In this document: positions 9,101-18,700 of the stretch, piece by piece
How the letters are laid out: the number at the start of each line of letters is the position of its first letter
How positions within the stretch are numbered: position 1 is the first letter of the stretch
NCBI RefSeq assembly: GCF_002799155.1
Contig: NZ_NERD01000002.1
Coordinates: forward strand, 3,658,001-3,722,000
Length of the DNA: 64,000 nt
Reading direction: 5' to 3'
Origin: Stenotrophomonas maltophilia
GTDB taxonomy: Bacteria; Pseudomonadota; Gammaproteobacteria; Xanthomonadales; Xanthomonadaceae
Program-made: the position numbers and the translations under genes
The notes under the pieces: generated by a model
Told to the model about the DNA's origin: nothing
Database searches by the model: none
The model's input: only the letters and a program-made list of their open reading frames with translations

Positions 9101-10874
9101 GCGTCTCGCTGACACGCTGATCCGGAGTACCGGCCGCTTCGGTGGCGGTGGTCACGCTGACGGCGCCTGCGGCAGCATCGCTGGCCTCGGCATAGGCATA
9201 CTGGGTGACAACGCCACGGCGGTCGGTCACTGACTGCAGCCTACGCCGGAAATCGGTGGCCTCGGGCAGATAGGTGCGACTGATGCTGCCGTTGCTCTCG
9301 GTGATGCCATTGACCTTGCGCGGAAGGCCGCTGGCGCCGCTGGCGGTCAAGGCGTAGGTGCTCTGCTTGCCCAGTGCATCGGTGACGATGGTGGTGCCCG
9401 CCGGGGTGTACTCCAGGCGCACGCCATCAATGCCCACGTCGGCTTGACTGCAATCGCCGGAATGGCGGCTGCAGGTGACCCGCCCTTGCGTGTCATAGCC
9501 GTACCAGCTGTAGCGCTGGTTGTCTTCGGCGGTAATGCCAGTCAGGTAACCCGGGAAGCGGGCGTCCTCATAGTGGTACGTACGACTGGCACCGTCTGCG
9601 TAGGTCGCACGGATCAGTTCGCCGGCAGGTGAATAGGCGTAGCTCACCACAGGCTGGCCGGCGACCACCAGGGCCGAGATCAGCGAATCGTCGCCCGGCG
9701 CGAGGTACTGGACATCAACGCGCCGACCGGTTGAATGGGTGATGCTGAGCAGGCGGCCACGGCTGTCGCGTGCATAGGTCAGCGACGTTCCGTCTTCGAA
9801 GTCGCGGCGCTGCATCAAGCCATCAGCATCAAAATAGATGCGCTCTCCGGCACGTGAAAGTTGCCAGTTGGTGCCCTGCTGGACCGCGCGATCGCCGCTT
9901 CCGTCCATGGCTTCGTAGCTTGCCCCCACTTTCTGGAATGCGGTCTGCCCGCCATCGGCGCCGATCAGCCCAACTTTCAGTTCGGGGCTGGGAGGGAAAG
10001 TGGAATCATCCACGCCTGCGGTAAGCCGCAGATTGTGGGAATGGGTCCAGCCCGTACCCAACGCGCCGCCCGCCGTGCTTGTCAGAGAGTGATAGTGGCG
10101 TTGGAAGCTCACCCATCCAAGGTTGAAATCCGGCTCAGGCTGGGATTTATCGCCAGTGGTCGGATCACACGGGTTACCAACAGGACACTGCTGCGGCGGC
10201 AGCGGCGCGCTTGTGTAGGAGAGCATGGGCGACATGTGCGGCTCGTCCTGCTGGACCAGAGAGCACATCTGCAGGCCCTCATTCCACGTCAGGGACGGTC
10301 GATTCGGACAAAGCGCCGTTCTGGCCCGGCGCACATGCTCCCACCCCACTATCGACGAGCATTCTTGAGTGCTCTGGTGATAGAAGTTCAAGGTGTAATG
10401 GAAATCCTTCTCCTCGTTGGTGACGCTACCGTCGTCGCCCCTGCCAAGTCCAAGGAGCTCCACCCAAGGATCCTCCGTGAGTGAAGTCGCCGGGCACTGC
10501 GGGTCGCTGACGCGGGTAGCGAGGATCACGCTACGAATCTGATCTTCGGATGAGTACTCCTGCCCTGAGTGGGTGTAGACCCAGTCAGTAGTAACGATCT
10601 TCTCGGGTCTCACCCGGTAATCGTAGATGACCTTCTTTCCAAGGACGCGTTGGCGTTTGACATGCCAATCGAAGGGTTTGTCCTTCTCGTACTGGGAAAA
10701 AAGCGACTTGATGTCCTTCTGCACCGCCGCTTCCGTGGCTCGCGGCTGGCCCATCGACAGGTAGCTCTCCCACTTCTTCTGCACCTCCTGCGCCTGCGCA
10801 ACCCAGGGAGCCAGGCTCCCCAGCGCGATCATCGCCAGTGCGGCACACGAAATGGTCTTCAGTCGTTCCAACAT
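6165..10874 (-). CDS. RHS/YD-repeat polymorphic toxin with Sec signal peptide
   Basis: 1569 residues from the ATG at 10874, which has an AGGAAGGAGA ribosome site and begins a clear signal peptide ending AQAQ. A DUF6531-like segment (CDPTTGDKSQPEPDFNLGW) precedes a long run of YD repeats such as YDALNRLIG and YDTLGRLTQ. The conserved RHS core ends in YDPAVGRYSQSDPIGL at about residue 1400, then PQSAIDPEGL. The last ~150 residues (WNNGEMNNVTGY through NYNKCQCLAN) are not repeat-like, come from more AT-rich DNA and are the probable toxic tip; no fold is recognised. No VgrG, PAAR or Eag gene is adjacent, and the Sec signal argues for export independent of type VI secretion. The small membrane gene overlapping its stop is the likely immunity partner. 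Confidence 0.88.
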   Translation of the reverse strand: MLERLKTISCAALAMIALGSLAPWVAQAQEVQKKWESYLSMGQPRATEAAVQKDIKSLFSQYEKDKPFDWHVKRQRVLGKKVIYDYRVRPEKIVTTDWVYTHSGQEYSSEDQIRSVILATRVSDPQCPATSLTEDPWVELLGLGRGDDGSVTNEEKDFHYTLNFYHQSTQECSSIVGWEHVRRARTALCPNRPSLTWNEGLQMCSLVQQDEPHMSPMLSYTSAPLPPQQCPVGNPCDPTTGDKSQPEPDFNLGWVSFQRHYHSLTSTAGGALGTGWTHSHNLRLTAGVDDSTFPPSPELKVGLIGADGGQTAFQKVGASYEAMDGSGDRAVQQGTNWQLSRAGERIYFDADGLMQRRDFEDGTSLTYARDSRGRLLSITHSTGRRVDVQYLAPGDDSLISALVVAGQPVVSYAYSPAGELIRATYADGASRTYHYEDARFPGYLTGITAEDNQRYSWYGYDTQGRVTCSRHSGDCSQADVGIDGVRLEYTPAGTTIVTDALGKQSTYALTASGASGLPRKVNGITESNGSISRTYLPEATDFRRRLQSVTDRRGVVTQYAYAEASDAAAGAVSVTTATEAAGTPDQRVSETRVAMDSNRLVQQTVGNREIRIARNARLQPTTITVRDMVTGDTRVTTQTYCEAEGPECPLVGLLRSVDGARSDVADVSTYAYYTADDAGCAANGACSYRKGDLRSVTNALGQTVETLAYDAFGRPLSAKDTNGVVTDYTYHARGWPTSVTVRGATTAEDRVTQISYWPTGQVQQITEPDGSSVTYVYDAAQRLTDIADSAGNTIHYTLDNAGNRLKEDTLDTGGTLRRTLARTFNTLGQLTVLKDAGNHATGFAYDANGNPQTVTDALQRVTSQQYDPLNRLAQTLQDVGGVAAEIRSQYNALDQVTQVTDPKGLHTTYAYNGFGDLTGQVSPDTGASSFTVDAAGNRKTATDARGVTATYHYDALNRLIGMAYPDPNLDVGYSYDVAPTACAADERFAKGRLGQVLHANGSTQYCHDRFGQVTRKVQTVNGVASTLRYAYSKSGRLTALTYPDGSVADYVRDTQGRISQIGLTRPGQARQIVVNNVTYAAFGPATGWTYGNGRQLQRPLDLDYRPQAVHDPAAGGLSLGYGYDQVGSITELKNGAGSAVLAKYAYDTLGRLTQTQDGTTGTPIETYAYDATGNRTALTTSAGTASYTYPATSHRLTAVDGEARNHDAVGNTTSIGSKAFTYNDANRMNAVKQGDATLESYGYNHRGERALRTPAGGAAQMTLYDEAGQWLGNYSATGQAQQQAIWLDNYPVALINVPGTGVPELAYVQPDHLGTPRVVIDPVRDVAVWEWSNKSEVFGNQIPSADPDGDGVAFELALRFPGQQATAASGLFYNYQREYDPAVGRYSQSDPIGLMGGISTFTYAGSNPQSAIDPEGLEGIGPWNNGEMNNVTGYVPANDCEREAVADLLIDLVPLTSMVSFAMDSVGVDINFYENPGVHFGEYGAKTPYAAAGHMLDAAASRQDGKAARRTRGAAERGIHYSVANGRLNRAAAHAGNANLLRGGSKILGPLGAMVNYRSNYNKCQCLAN

Positions 10875-11092
10875 CCCTGTTCTCCTTCCTGGACGAACAC
10901 AGCACCGGCGGGAACGAGAACGTGGGGCCAATGCCTCACCACGTCATGTTTCGGATCGTCCCTGTTCCGGAATGCGGCCTGACCGCACGGGGGACGTTAT
11001 CTCCGATGTGGTTTACACATTCAAGTCAGAAACTGTGGAATAGGTCGGATTTCAGAGTTTTCTGATAAAGCGGGCGGCCGACCGAACAGGCG

Positions 11093-11115
11093 GCCGAGCG
11101 TGGGCTCGGCACTAC
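11093..11115 (-). repeat. SMAG-type GTAG palindrome
   Basis: On the minus strand it begins GTAG and folds as TGCCGAGC / GCTCGGC with a short loop. This is the layout of the SMAG (GTAG) repeats known from S. maltophilia. Single copy, in an intergenic gap. Confidence 0.75.
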
Positions 11116-11140
11116 AGGAGCCAGTACGCCATATACAGCA

Positions 11141-11161
11141 ACGCCGGGCATCGCCCGGCGT
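11141..11161 (-). terminator. GC-rich hairpin after the GH109-like gene
   Basis: Perfect 9-bp arms ACGCCGGGC and GCCCGGCGT with a three-base loop, 29 bp beyond the stop of the leftward GH109-like gene. It probably ends the leftward GalNAc operon. The T tract on the minus strand is poor, so it may also act only as an mRNA 3' end stabiliser. Confidence 0.6.
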
Positions 11162-11189
11162 TTCCGTCACAGCATGGAAGGGATGAACC

Positions 11190-12545
11190 TCAGTACTTCC
11201 CGTCGAACGCGAAGATCGGCTTGCGCTGCTTCCACGCACCTGCGGTGAAGTCCGGGAACTCCAGCGTCTGGAAGCTGTTCGCGATCGACTGCTCGCTCAG
11301 CGGGGTGATCGCACTCCAGGTGACCGCATCGTAGATGTCGATCGGCATCGGTGCCTTGGCCTTCAGCGCTTCAACAAATGCATGGATGACGAACCAGTCC
11401 ATTCCACCGTGACCAGCGCTGGCAGCGGTGTCGGCATTCTGCTTCCACAGCGGGTGCTCGTACTGGTCCTGGTACTTCTTGAACTCCTCCCACTGGTGCG
11501 GCGGGCTGCGGCCTTCGATGTGGATCGAATGGTTCACGTCCATCCACAGGCCCTTGGTGCCCTGCACACGGAAGCCCATCGAGTACGGGCGCGGCAGCGA
11601 GGTATCGTGCTGCAGCAGGATGGTCTCGCCGTTCTCGCAGGCCAGCGTGGTGGTGACGATGTCGCCCAGCTTGAACTTCACCTTGGTGCTGGGATGGGTG
11701 GTGCCGCCACTCTTGGCCACGGTGTATTCGTGCAGGCCGCGCGCCTTGGTCGCGAAGGCGTTGATGTGGGTGAAGCGGTTGCCACGGTTGATGCCGGTGT
11801 ACATGGCGCACGGGCCGATGCCGTGACTGGGGTACAGTTCGCCGTTGCGCTCCACCGAATGCTCGGTGCGCCACCGTGCTTCGCTCCAGCCCTTGGGACC
11901 GAATTCCACGCCGCTGTCGTAGGGCTGGTTCGGGTCGCCGGAATTGAACTTCACGCCGCGCAGGTCGTGCTGGTAGCCGGCCTGCAGGTGCACCAGTTCG
12001 CCGAACAGGCCCTGGCGCACCATCTGCAACGCGGCCATCACGTCGCGGCGGTAGCAGACGTTCTCCAGCAGCATGTACGGGGTGCCGGTGCTCAGCTGGG
12101 TCTTCAGCACGTCCCAGTGGTCCTGCAGGGTGATGCCGGCCACCACTTCGCAGCCCACGGCCACGCCGGCCTGCATGGCGGAAATCGCCATCGGCGCGTG
12201 GTATTCCCACGGCGTGGCGATGATCACGCCGTCGATGCCCTTCTGTTCCAGCAGGCGCTTCCAGGCATTGGTGTCGCGGTCCTGGCCATAGGTCTTCGGT
12301 GCCGGCTTTCCGGCCTTGGTCACCATCTCCACGGCGCGGCCAAGCATGATCGGCTCGATGTCGCACAGGGCGACCACCTCGACATCGTCGCGGCGCACCA
12401 GCTCCTTCAGCAGCACCAGGCCACGCATGCCGGTACCGATCATGGCCAGGCGCACCTTGCGCCCACGTGCCCAGGCCGGGGTCTGCGGCAGCAGGCTGCT
12501 GGCGGCGACAGCGGCACTGGCCGCGATGAATTCCCTACGCTTCAT
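11190..12545 (-). CDS. Tat-exported Gfo/Idh/MocA-family protein, probable GH109 alpha-N-acetylgalactosaminidase
   Basis: 451 residues from the ATG at 12545; an in-frame ATG at 12554 is also possible. The N-terminus carries a twin-arginine signal (MKRREFIAAS ... PAWA), implying folding with NAD in the cytoplasm before export. The nucleotide-binding motif MIGTGMRG follows at about residue 35. SHGIGPCAMYTGINRG in the middle is typical of GH109, the NAD-dependent glycosidases that remove terminal alpha-GalNAc by an oxidation/elimination mechanism. Its placement next to a TonB receptor, a GH31 enzyme and divergent aga genes strongly supports a GalNAc role. It could instead be another exported oxidoreductase of the same superfamily. 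Confidence 0.82.
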   Translation of the reverse strand: MKRREFIAASAAVAASSLLPQTPAWARGRKVRLAMIGTGMRGLVLLKELVRRDDVEVVALCDIEPIMLGRAVEMVTKAGKPAPKTYGQDRDTNAWKRLLEQKGIDGVIIATPWEYHAPMAISAMQAGVAVGCEVVAGITLQDHWDVLKTQLSTGTPYMLLENVCYRRDVMAALQMVRQGLFGELVHLQAGYQHDLRGVKFNSGDPNQPYDSGVEFGPKGWSEARWRTEHSVERNGELYPSHGIGPCAMYTGINRGNRFTHINAFATKARGLHEYTVAKSGGTTHPSTKVKFKLGDIVTTTLACENGETILLQHDTSLPRPYSMGFRVQGTKGLWMDVNHSIHIEGRSPPHQWEEFKKYQDQYEHPLWKQNADTAASAGHGGMDWFVIHAFVEALKAKAPMPIDIYDAVTWSAITPLSEQSIANSFQTLEFPDFTAGAWKQRKPIFAFDGKY

Positions 12546-12610
12546 GGCAAACATCTCTCCTCTTGGCAGCGTGCCGGCCGCAGCCGGCACGCCAGGTCAC
12601 GCAAACGGAA

Positions 12611-15586
12611 TTACTTGAACCGGTAGCCGATGGTCACACTGTAACCACGACCGAAGATGGTCGCGTAGTCACTGGAGTCACCCAGGAAGCTGTTCGGGTC
12701 GTAGAACGGCAGGCGGTTGAACAGGTTCTTGACGGTGAAGCTCAGGTTCCACGCATCATCCGGGCGCCAGGTGACGCTCATGTTGGCGGTCCACCACGAC
12801 GGCGCACCATCACACTTGCTCTTCTGCAGGGCCAGGTAGCCGCCGGTGCAGGTTTCCTTGTTGTTGCTCTCTTCGTCGATCTGGTCGGTGGCCCACTTGG
12901 TGCCGCCCACGTAGTTGACGAACATGCTGGTGGTCACCTGCTTGTAGGTCCAGTCGGCATTGAGCGTGGCGCGCAGGCGCGGGTTGTTGTAATAGCCCAC
13001 CACGTCGCCGTAGTACCAGCCGTTCTCCGCGTCCATGTAGAAGCGGTTGCGGTTGGCGATGGTGGCGGCCAGGCCGATGTTCAGGTTGCCCCAGTCGCCC
13101 ATCGAGAAGCGGCTGCGCGCATCGATGTCGAAGCCGTCGATCAGCGTCTTGCCGCGGTTCTTGTACTGGCCCACCACGCTGGCCACGTTGCCGGCGGAGT
13201 AACCCGGCAGCACCGACGGGCAGTTCACGCCACTGGCGGGGTCGGCACACATCGCTGCCAGCTGCGCCAGGTTGGCACGGTCGCTGTCGGTGATCGGCGA
13301 ACGCGACGAGGAGATGATGTCTTCCATGCGGCGGTAGTCCGGCGCAACGATTTCATTGTCACGATAGATGAACCAGTAGTCGGCCGACACCGACAGCCAG
13401 GTCGCCGGCTCATAGACGAAACCAAGGGTGGCGATCTTCGCCTTCTCCGGCTTCAGGTCCTTGTTCGGCTGGGTCATGCGTGCCACGGTGCGGCTGCAAT
13501 CGACGTTCAGCAGGGTCTTGCCGAGATCGACGTCACCCGGGCGCTGCGACTTCAGCAACAGGTTGGCGATGGCGTTGGTCTCGTTGCAGCGCAGCTCGTC
13601 ACGGTAGCCACCCAGCTGTGCGAACACGCCGCCGTTGCCGGACTCGGCCAGGCTCGGTGCACGGAAGCCGGTGGAGTAGGTACCGCGCAGCATCAGCTGG
13701 TCGAACGCCTGGTACTTGAAGCCGATCTTCGGCGCGACGTTGGCGCTGAAGTTCGGGTACTTGTCCACGCGCACTGCTGCATCCAGTTCCAGCGTGTCGG
13801 TGATCGGTGCGACAGTCTCTGCGAACAGCGCGTACGTGTTGCGCTTACCGTCGAACCACGAGCCGCCCTGCTGGGTGATCAGGCCGTTGGCCGCATCGGC
13901 GTTGCCCGGGGTGTAGAAGGTTTCGCGGCTGGCGTTGAAGCCGAACGCGGCGCGCATCTCACCGGCCGGCAGCTGGAACAGCGGACCTTCGATCTTGCCG
14001 TCCAGGGTGTGCAGGCGGGTCCACGACTGGATGTCGAAGGTCGGGAACGCTTCACGGATCAACGCAGCGTTGGCTTCGCTGATCTCGCCGAACTTGTAGG
14101 CCGGGTGGTCGGAGATGATCACGCGGCCGGTACCTGGATCGATCGTGTACGGACCGAACGCCTTCTCGAAGCCCTTGGTGTTGACGTTGATGGTCTGGTA
14201 GGTGGTGGAGTGGGTACCCGCGCTGGCGAAGGCGGTCTCCCAGTTCCAGTCTCCCCTGTTGCCGCGCGCACCGGCCAGCACGCGGTAGCTTTTGTCGGTG
14301 TTGCGCTGGCCGAAGTAGTTCGGGCCGACATCCTGCAGCAGGTAGTTCAGGCCGACCACACCACCCATCATCGCCTTCATTTCCGGGCTGGCGTGGTTGT
14401 ACTCGTTGTTCGGGCCCAGGAACGGGTACAGGAACTGGTTGACGTTGTTGCCGGTGTTGCGCGAGAACCAGCTGGTGGGGTTGCCGGTGGTGGTGCCGTA
14501 GGCGCGCGGCGTGCCACCGTTGGCGCGCAGGTCGATGTCGGTGTAGGTCGCCTCGGCGAAGATCTCGGTGCTGTCGCCCACCAGGAAGGTGCCGTTGAGG
14601 TAAGCGGTGTTGCGCTCGGACTTGGCGCCGGCATCGATCTCGTTGTTCATCCAGGTTTCCCAGACGCAACGCGGACCGGCCGCTTCACTGGTCAGCACGT
14701 TCTTGCAACCCGGTGCGGCTTCCTGCACGCGGCGGCCGGTGACCGGATCGAAGGCGAAGTAGCTGCCCGGGTTGAACTCACCCGGCTTGCTGCCCACGCC
14801 CAGGCGCAGGTTGTTGAGGTAGTTCGGGTTGTTGACGTAGTACTGGTCGGGCCGCTTGTCGTAGAAATCGCTGAGCGGAATCGCGTCGCGGCGGTACATG
14901 TTCACCGCGCCGTAGATATTGAAGCGGTTCTCGGCCAGGTCGCCGAAGCCGGCGGTGATGCTGGCTTGGCGCTCACCGTAGGAATCGATGCGCGAGGAGG
15001 TGTCGTTGGTGAAGCTGACCTCGGCGCCCTGGAAGTTGCGCTTGGTGATCACGTTGATCACGCCGGCCACCGCGTCGGTGCCGTACACGGCCGAGGCACC
15101 GTCGGTCAGCACTTCCATGCGTTCGATGGCGGCGGCGGGAATCGCATCGATGTTGACGAACTGGGTCTGGAAGCCGGCCGGCGCACCGTAGTACGACAGG
15201 CGGCGACCGTTCAGCAGCACCAGCGTGCCCTGTGCACCCAGCCCGCGCAGGTTGGCCTGCGAGGCACCATCGGAGCCGGTGAACAGTGAACGCGCATCCT
15301 GCTGCGCCGGGCGTGCAGCCGGCAGGTTGTCGAGCACCTGCAGCAGCGTGCGCGCACCCATGTTCTGGATGTCCTGCTTGCTGATCACCTGCACCGGCGA
15401 GGCGGTTTCAACGTCGGTGCGGCGGATGTTGGAGCCGGTGACCTCGATGCGGGCCAGATCGGTGGCGGTGTCCTTGCTCTCCTGGGCAAAGGCAGGAACG
15501 GCGACCGACAGCAGCACGCCGGCGATGGCCAGCGACAGCGGAGCGATCGAACGACAGGGGGGGCGGTGGTGGCGTGCGGGCAACAT
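12611..15586 (-). CDS. TonB-dependent outer-membrane receptor of the GalNAc locus
   Basis: 991 residues from the ATG at 15586, which has an AGGAGAG ribosome site; the upstream in-frame extension looks non-coding. A signal peptide (LAIAGVLLSVAVPAFAQ) is followed by a TonB-box-like stretch (DLARIEVTGSNI), the plug domain (TASPVQVISKQDIQNMGA ... LRGLGAQGTLVLLNGRR ... DGASAVYGTDAVAGVINVI) and a long beta barrel ending in the aromatic GYSVTIGYRFK. It resembles the large TonB receptors of Xanthomonadaceae carbohydrate loci. Sitting between the two glycosidase genes, it probably imports GalNAc-containing oligosaccharides across the outer membrane; the ligand is inferred from context. Confidence 0.9.
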   Translation of the reverse strand: MLPARHHRPPCRSIAPLSLAIAGVLLSVAVPAFAQESKDTATDLARIEVTGSNIRRTDVETASPVQVISKQDIQNMGARTLLQVLDNLPAARPAQQDARSLFTGSDGASQANLRGLGAQGTLVLLNGRRLSYYGAPAGFQTQFVNIDAIPAAAIERMEVLTDGASAVYGTDAVAGVINVITKRNFQGAEVSFTNDTSSRIDSYGERQASITAGFGDLAENRFNIYGAVNMYRRDAIPLSDFYDKRPDQYYVNNPNYLNNLRLGVGSKPGEFNPGSYFAFDPVTGRRVQEAAPGCKNVLTSEAAGPRCVWETWMNNEIDAGAKSERNTAYLNGTFLVGDSTEIFAEATYTDIDLRANGGTPRAYGTTTGNPTSWFSRNTGNNVNQFLYPFLGPNNEYNHASPEMKAMMGGVVGLNYLLQDVGPNYFGQRNTDKSYRVLAGARGNRGDWNWETAFASAGTHSTTYQTINVNTKGFEKAFGPYTIDPGTGRVIISDHPAYKFGEISEANAALIREAFPTFDIQSWTRLHTLDGKIEGPLFQLPAGEMRAAFGFNASRETFYTPGNADAANGLITQQGGSWFDGKRNTYALFAETVAPITDTLELDAAVRVDKYPNFSANVAPKIGFKYQAFDQLMLRGTYSTGFRAPSLAESGNGGVFAQLGGYRDELRCNETNAIANLLLKSQRPGDVDLGKTLLNVDCSRTVARMTQPNKDLKPEKAKIATLGFVYEPATWLSVSADYWFIYRDNEIVAPDYRRMEDIISSSRSPITDSDRANLAQLAAMCADPASGVNCPSVLPGYSAGNVASVVGQYKNRGKTLIDGFDIDARSRFSMGDWGNLNIGLAATIANRNRFYMDAENGWYYGDVVGYYNNPRLRATLNADWTYKQVTTSMFVNYVGGTKWATDQIDEESNNKETCTGGYLALQKSKCDGAPSWWTANMSVTWRPDDAWNLSFTVKNLFNRLPFYDPNSFLGDSSDYATIFGRGYSVTIGYRFK

Positions 15587-15718
15587 CGGGGTTCTCTCCT
15601 GGCAGGGGTGCAGCGCAAAAAGTGAGCGCGTGGGCGTTCGGCGGGCAAAACGCTCCCGGGCCACGGCCATCAGGGCCGTAGTCGGAATGGGCGGGGGAGG
15701 AGCGGTGTTACGTAGGAG

Positions 15719-18700
15719 TCATGGGGCGACGATGCTGGCGGAGTCGCCCTCCTGGCCGATCAGGACGGCGTTGGCCCAGTTGGCGCAGACCTGGGCGGGT
15801 TGGCTGCCCTGCGCACCCAGCGTGCGCAGGCTCAGGGTGGAAAGGCCTCGGATGTCCAGCTCCGGCTTGACCACGCCGGGCGCCTTCACCAGGCCGCTGT
15901 CATACAGCAGGCGGTTGTCACCCCAGACCTGGAACTGCAGGCCGCCGGCGTTGCGGCAGGCGTCGTCGATGCCGAGGTCGGCGCGCAGCAGGTGCCAGCC
16001 GCCCTGCAGGCGCAGGTCGATGCGGCTGTTGGCGCCGACACCCAGGCCACGGCGGAACTGCAGGCCGTTCATGCGCATGCCGGCGTCGCCACGGAAGGAC
16101 TGGTCGGTGCGCACCTGGCTGGCCAGCGCGGCCGGCACCGGCAGCTCGGAGAGATAGCGCTGCCGGGCCGGTCGCTCCGGTTCCTGGTGTTCAAGAATGT
16201 GGAAGGTGGACAGTGCGATCGGGCCGACATCGCGCGGCTGCAATGCATCGAACGCGCGGGCGCTGCCTTGTGCCGCGGTCACCATCGGGTCGGAGCTGCT
16301 GGCGCCGTCGCCCTCGGGGTTCTGCACGCTCAGCACGCGGAAGCGCAGCAGGCGACCGGCATGGGCCGGGAAGTCGATGCGCTGCAGGCCTTCCTTCAGC
16401 TGCAGGCGGCCACGGGCGATCGGCTCGCCCCACTCGCCATTGCTGTCACCCAGGTACACCTCGTAGTCGCGGACCTGCCCGTGCTTCCAGTTCTTGTCGT
16501 TGCGCGGCGCGATGTCGATGCCATCGATCATCTTCCGCTCGCCGAAGCCGATCACCCACTCATGCGCGCCGGTGCGCACGGCCTGGTTGCGCACGCTGCG
16601 GAACCAGGTGCCCGGATCCTCATCGAAGGCATTTTCCAGCGCATGGCCGGGTTCTTCGGCCGGGCGATTGACCACCAGCAGGCTGTCGGCCGGCAGTTCG
16701 CGGCCCAGCACCGGCGCGGCCGGATAGGCATCATCGGCGGCTGCGGCAGCGACTGCGAAGTCCAGCTGCAGCTGCAGCGGCTGGCGGATGTCCTGCGCGG
16801 CCGTGCGCACATGCAGCGTGCCGCGGCGCTCCTTGGCATCGAAGTACCAGCCTTCGCTGGCGCTGTTCAACGCAGCGGCATTGGCCAACGCAGGCAGCGC
16901 GCGGCCACCGGCCTGCACCGCACGCGGCGCCTGGCGGCTGAGCACGCGCAGGCCGTAGCGGCGCTGCGCCAGCTGGCCCTGGTATTGGCCCTGCACTGCA
17001 TCGATCTGCACCTGCACCGGGCCACTGCCCTGCAGCGGCGCCTGCACGCGGACCTGCTGCGTGCTCGATTCGCCCTGCTGGTAGCGGCGGGTGTTGCCAT
17101 CGTCTTCGTACAGCGTGTACTGCGAATGACCCTGCGGGTACAGGTCGAACGTCACTTCATCCAGCGGCTTCTCGCCATCGAACAGCATCGACGGGTACAT
17201 CGGCAGGATCGCACCGGCGCGCACGAACAGCGGCAGCGTGGCCAGGTCCACCTGGCGGTCGAGTTGGCGGCCGTCGGTGCCGGCCTGCACGCGGCGGCCA
17301 TCCCAATAGTCGATCCAGCCGCCGGCCGGCAGGTGGATGTCGCGGCGCCATCCGCGGCTGGCCGCCTGGCTGCGGTACACCGGCGCCACCAGCAGGTCGC
17401 GGCCGAGCAGGAACTGGTACTTGTAGGTTTCGTCCTGCGCATGCGGATCGCGCGGGTTGTCCCACATCAGGCCACGCACCGGCGGTGCACCGGTCTGTGC
17501 GGCCTCGTGCACCAGCCCGTACATGTATGGGGTCAGGCGCATCTTCAACTTCAGGTAATCGCGGTTGATGCTGCGGTAGGGCTCGTCGTACCACCACGGG
17601 TGCTTGCGCGCGTTCGACGACCAGCCGCTCATGCCCATCAGCACCGGGGTGAACGCCTTCCACTGCAGGTCGCGGGTGAAGGTCTCGGCGCTGCCGCCGA
17701 AGATCGCATCAACGTCGCCGCTGGCGTAGGCCATGCCGGACAGGCCCGAACCGACCAGGGTCGGCACGTGCCAGCGGATGTAGTCCCAGCTGCTGCTCTG
17801 GTCGCCGGTCCACGCTACGGCATAGCGCTGGATGCCGGCCCAGCCCATCACCGTCCACAGGAACGGGCGCGAATCGGAATTGTCGAGGATGCCGTTGAAT
17901 GCCTGGCGGTTGGCATCCATCGCGAACTGGTAGCCCTTGCCGGTCCAGGCCACGTCCAGCTTCTGCACGCGGCTGCCAGCCTTGCCCACTTCCCAGGCGA
18001 TCTTGTCGACACCGTTCTCGGTCCACAGGCCGGTGCGGAAGCCGTACGTGGCCAGGCCCTTCACCGTTTCCGGCAACTGCTTGTAGCCGCAGCCGTAACC
18101 ATCATTGGGCAGGATCCAGCCACCGGGCATGTCGTGGGCGCGGTACTGCTTGGCCACGCTGTCGATCACATCCGGCGTGGTGCCGGTCGGGCCGTCGCTC
18201 CAGCCTTCAGGCACGGTGCCGGGCTTCTTGCTGTTGTCGCCGTCGTTGTAGCAATCGGCGTCGCCGTAGGACAGCGCCCAGCGCGCCACCATGTTGGGGC
18301 GGCCGGTCAGCTGGGTGTAGCGCTCGATCAGCTTTGGCAGATCGGCGCCGACGAAGTAGTAGGCATCGAAGCGGTCTTCGCGATGCAGCAGCGTGGCCTG
18401 GTCGGCCTCGCGCAGATCGTAGCTGCCATCGCTCCACGTATTGCGCAGCATGCCCCAGCCGCGGCTGCTCAGCAGCATCGGTGCCGGGCTGGGGCGGTCG
18501 CCCTCTTCCCAGCCGCCGGAGTAGGACACTTCCAGCTCGCGGCCCTTGAACTGGTAGCGGCCGTTCTGCTGGCCACCGCCGTAATAGCCTTCGTCGGCCT
18601 GCGAGGACAGCACCTGCACGCTCTGCGTGGCATCCAGGTCCAGGGGCTGCAGCTCCTGCCAGAGGGCGATGGGCTGGCCGTTGTCCAGGCGTTCCAGGCG

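Larger units (their letters stand above)
10875..11189. other. Intergenic region upstream of the RHS toxin
   Basis: A 315-bp gap between the end of the GH109-like gene and the start of the RHS gene. It holds a terminator-like hairpin and one GTAG palindrome on its right half (listed separately). The left half, 10875-11090, must hold the RHS promoter, but no confident -35/-10 pair could be picked by eye. No open reading frame there has convincing support. Confidence 0.6.
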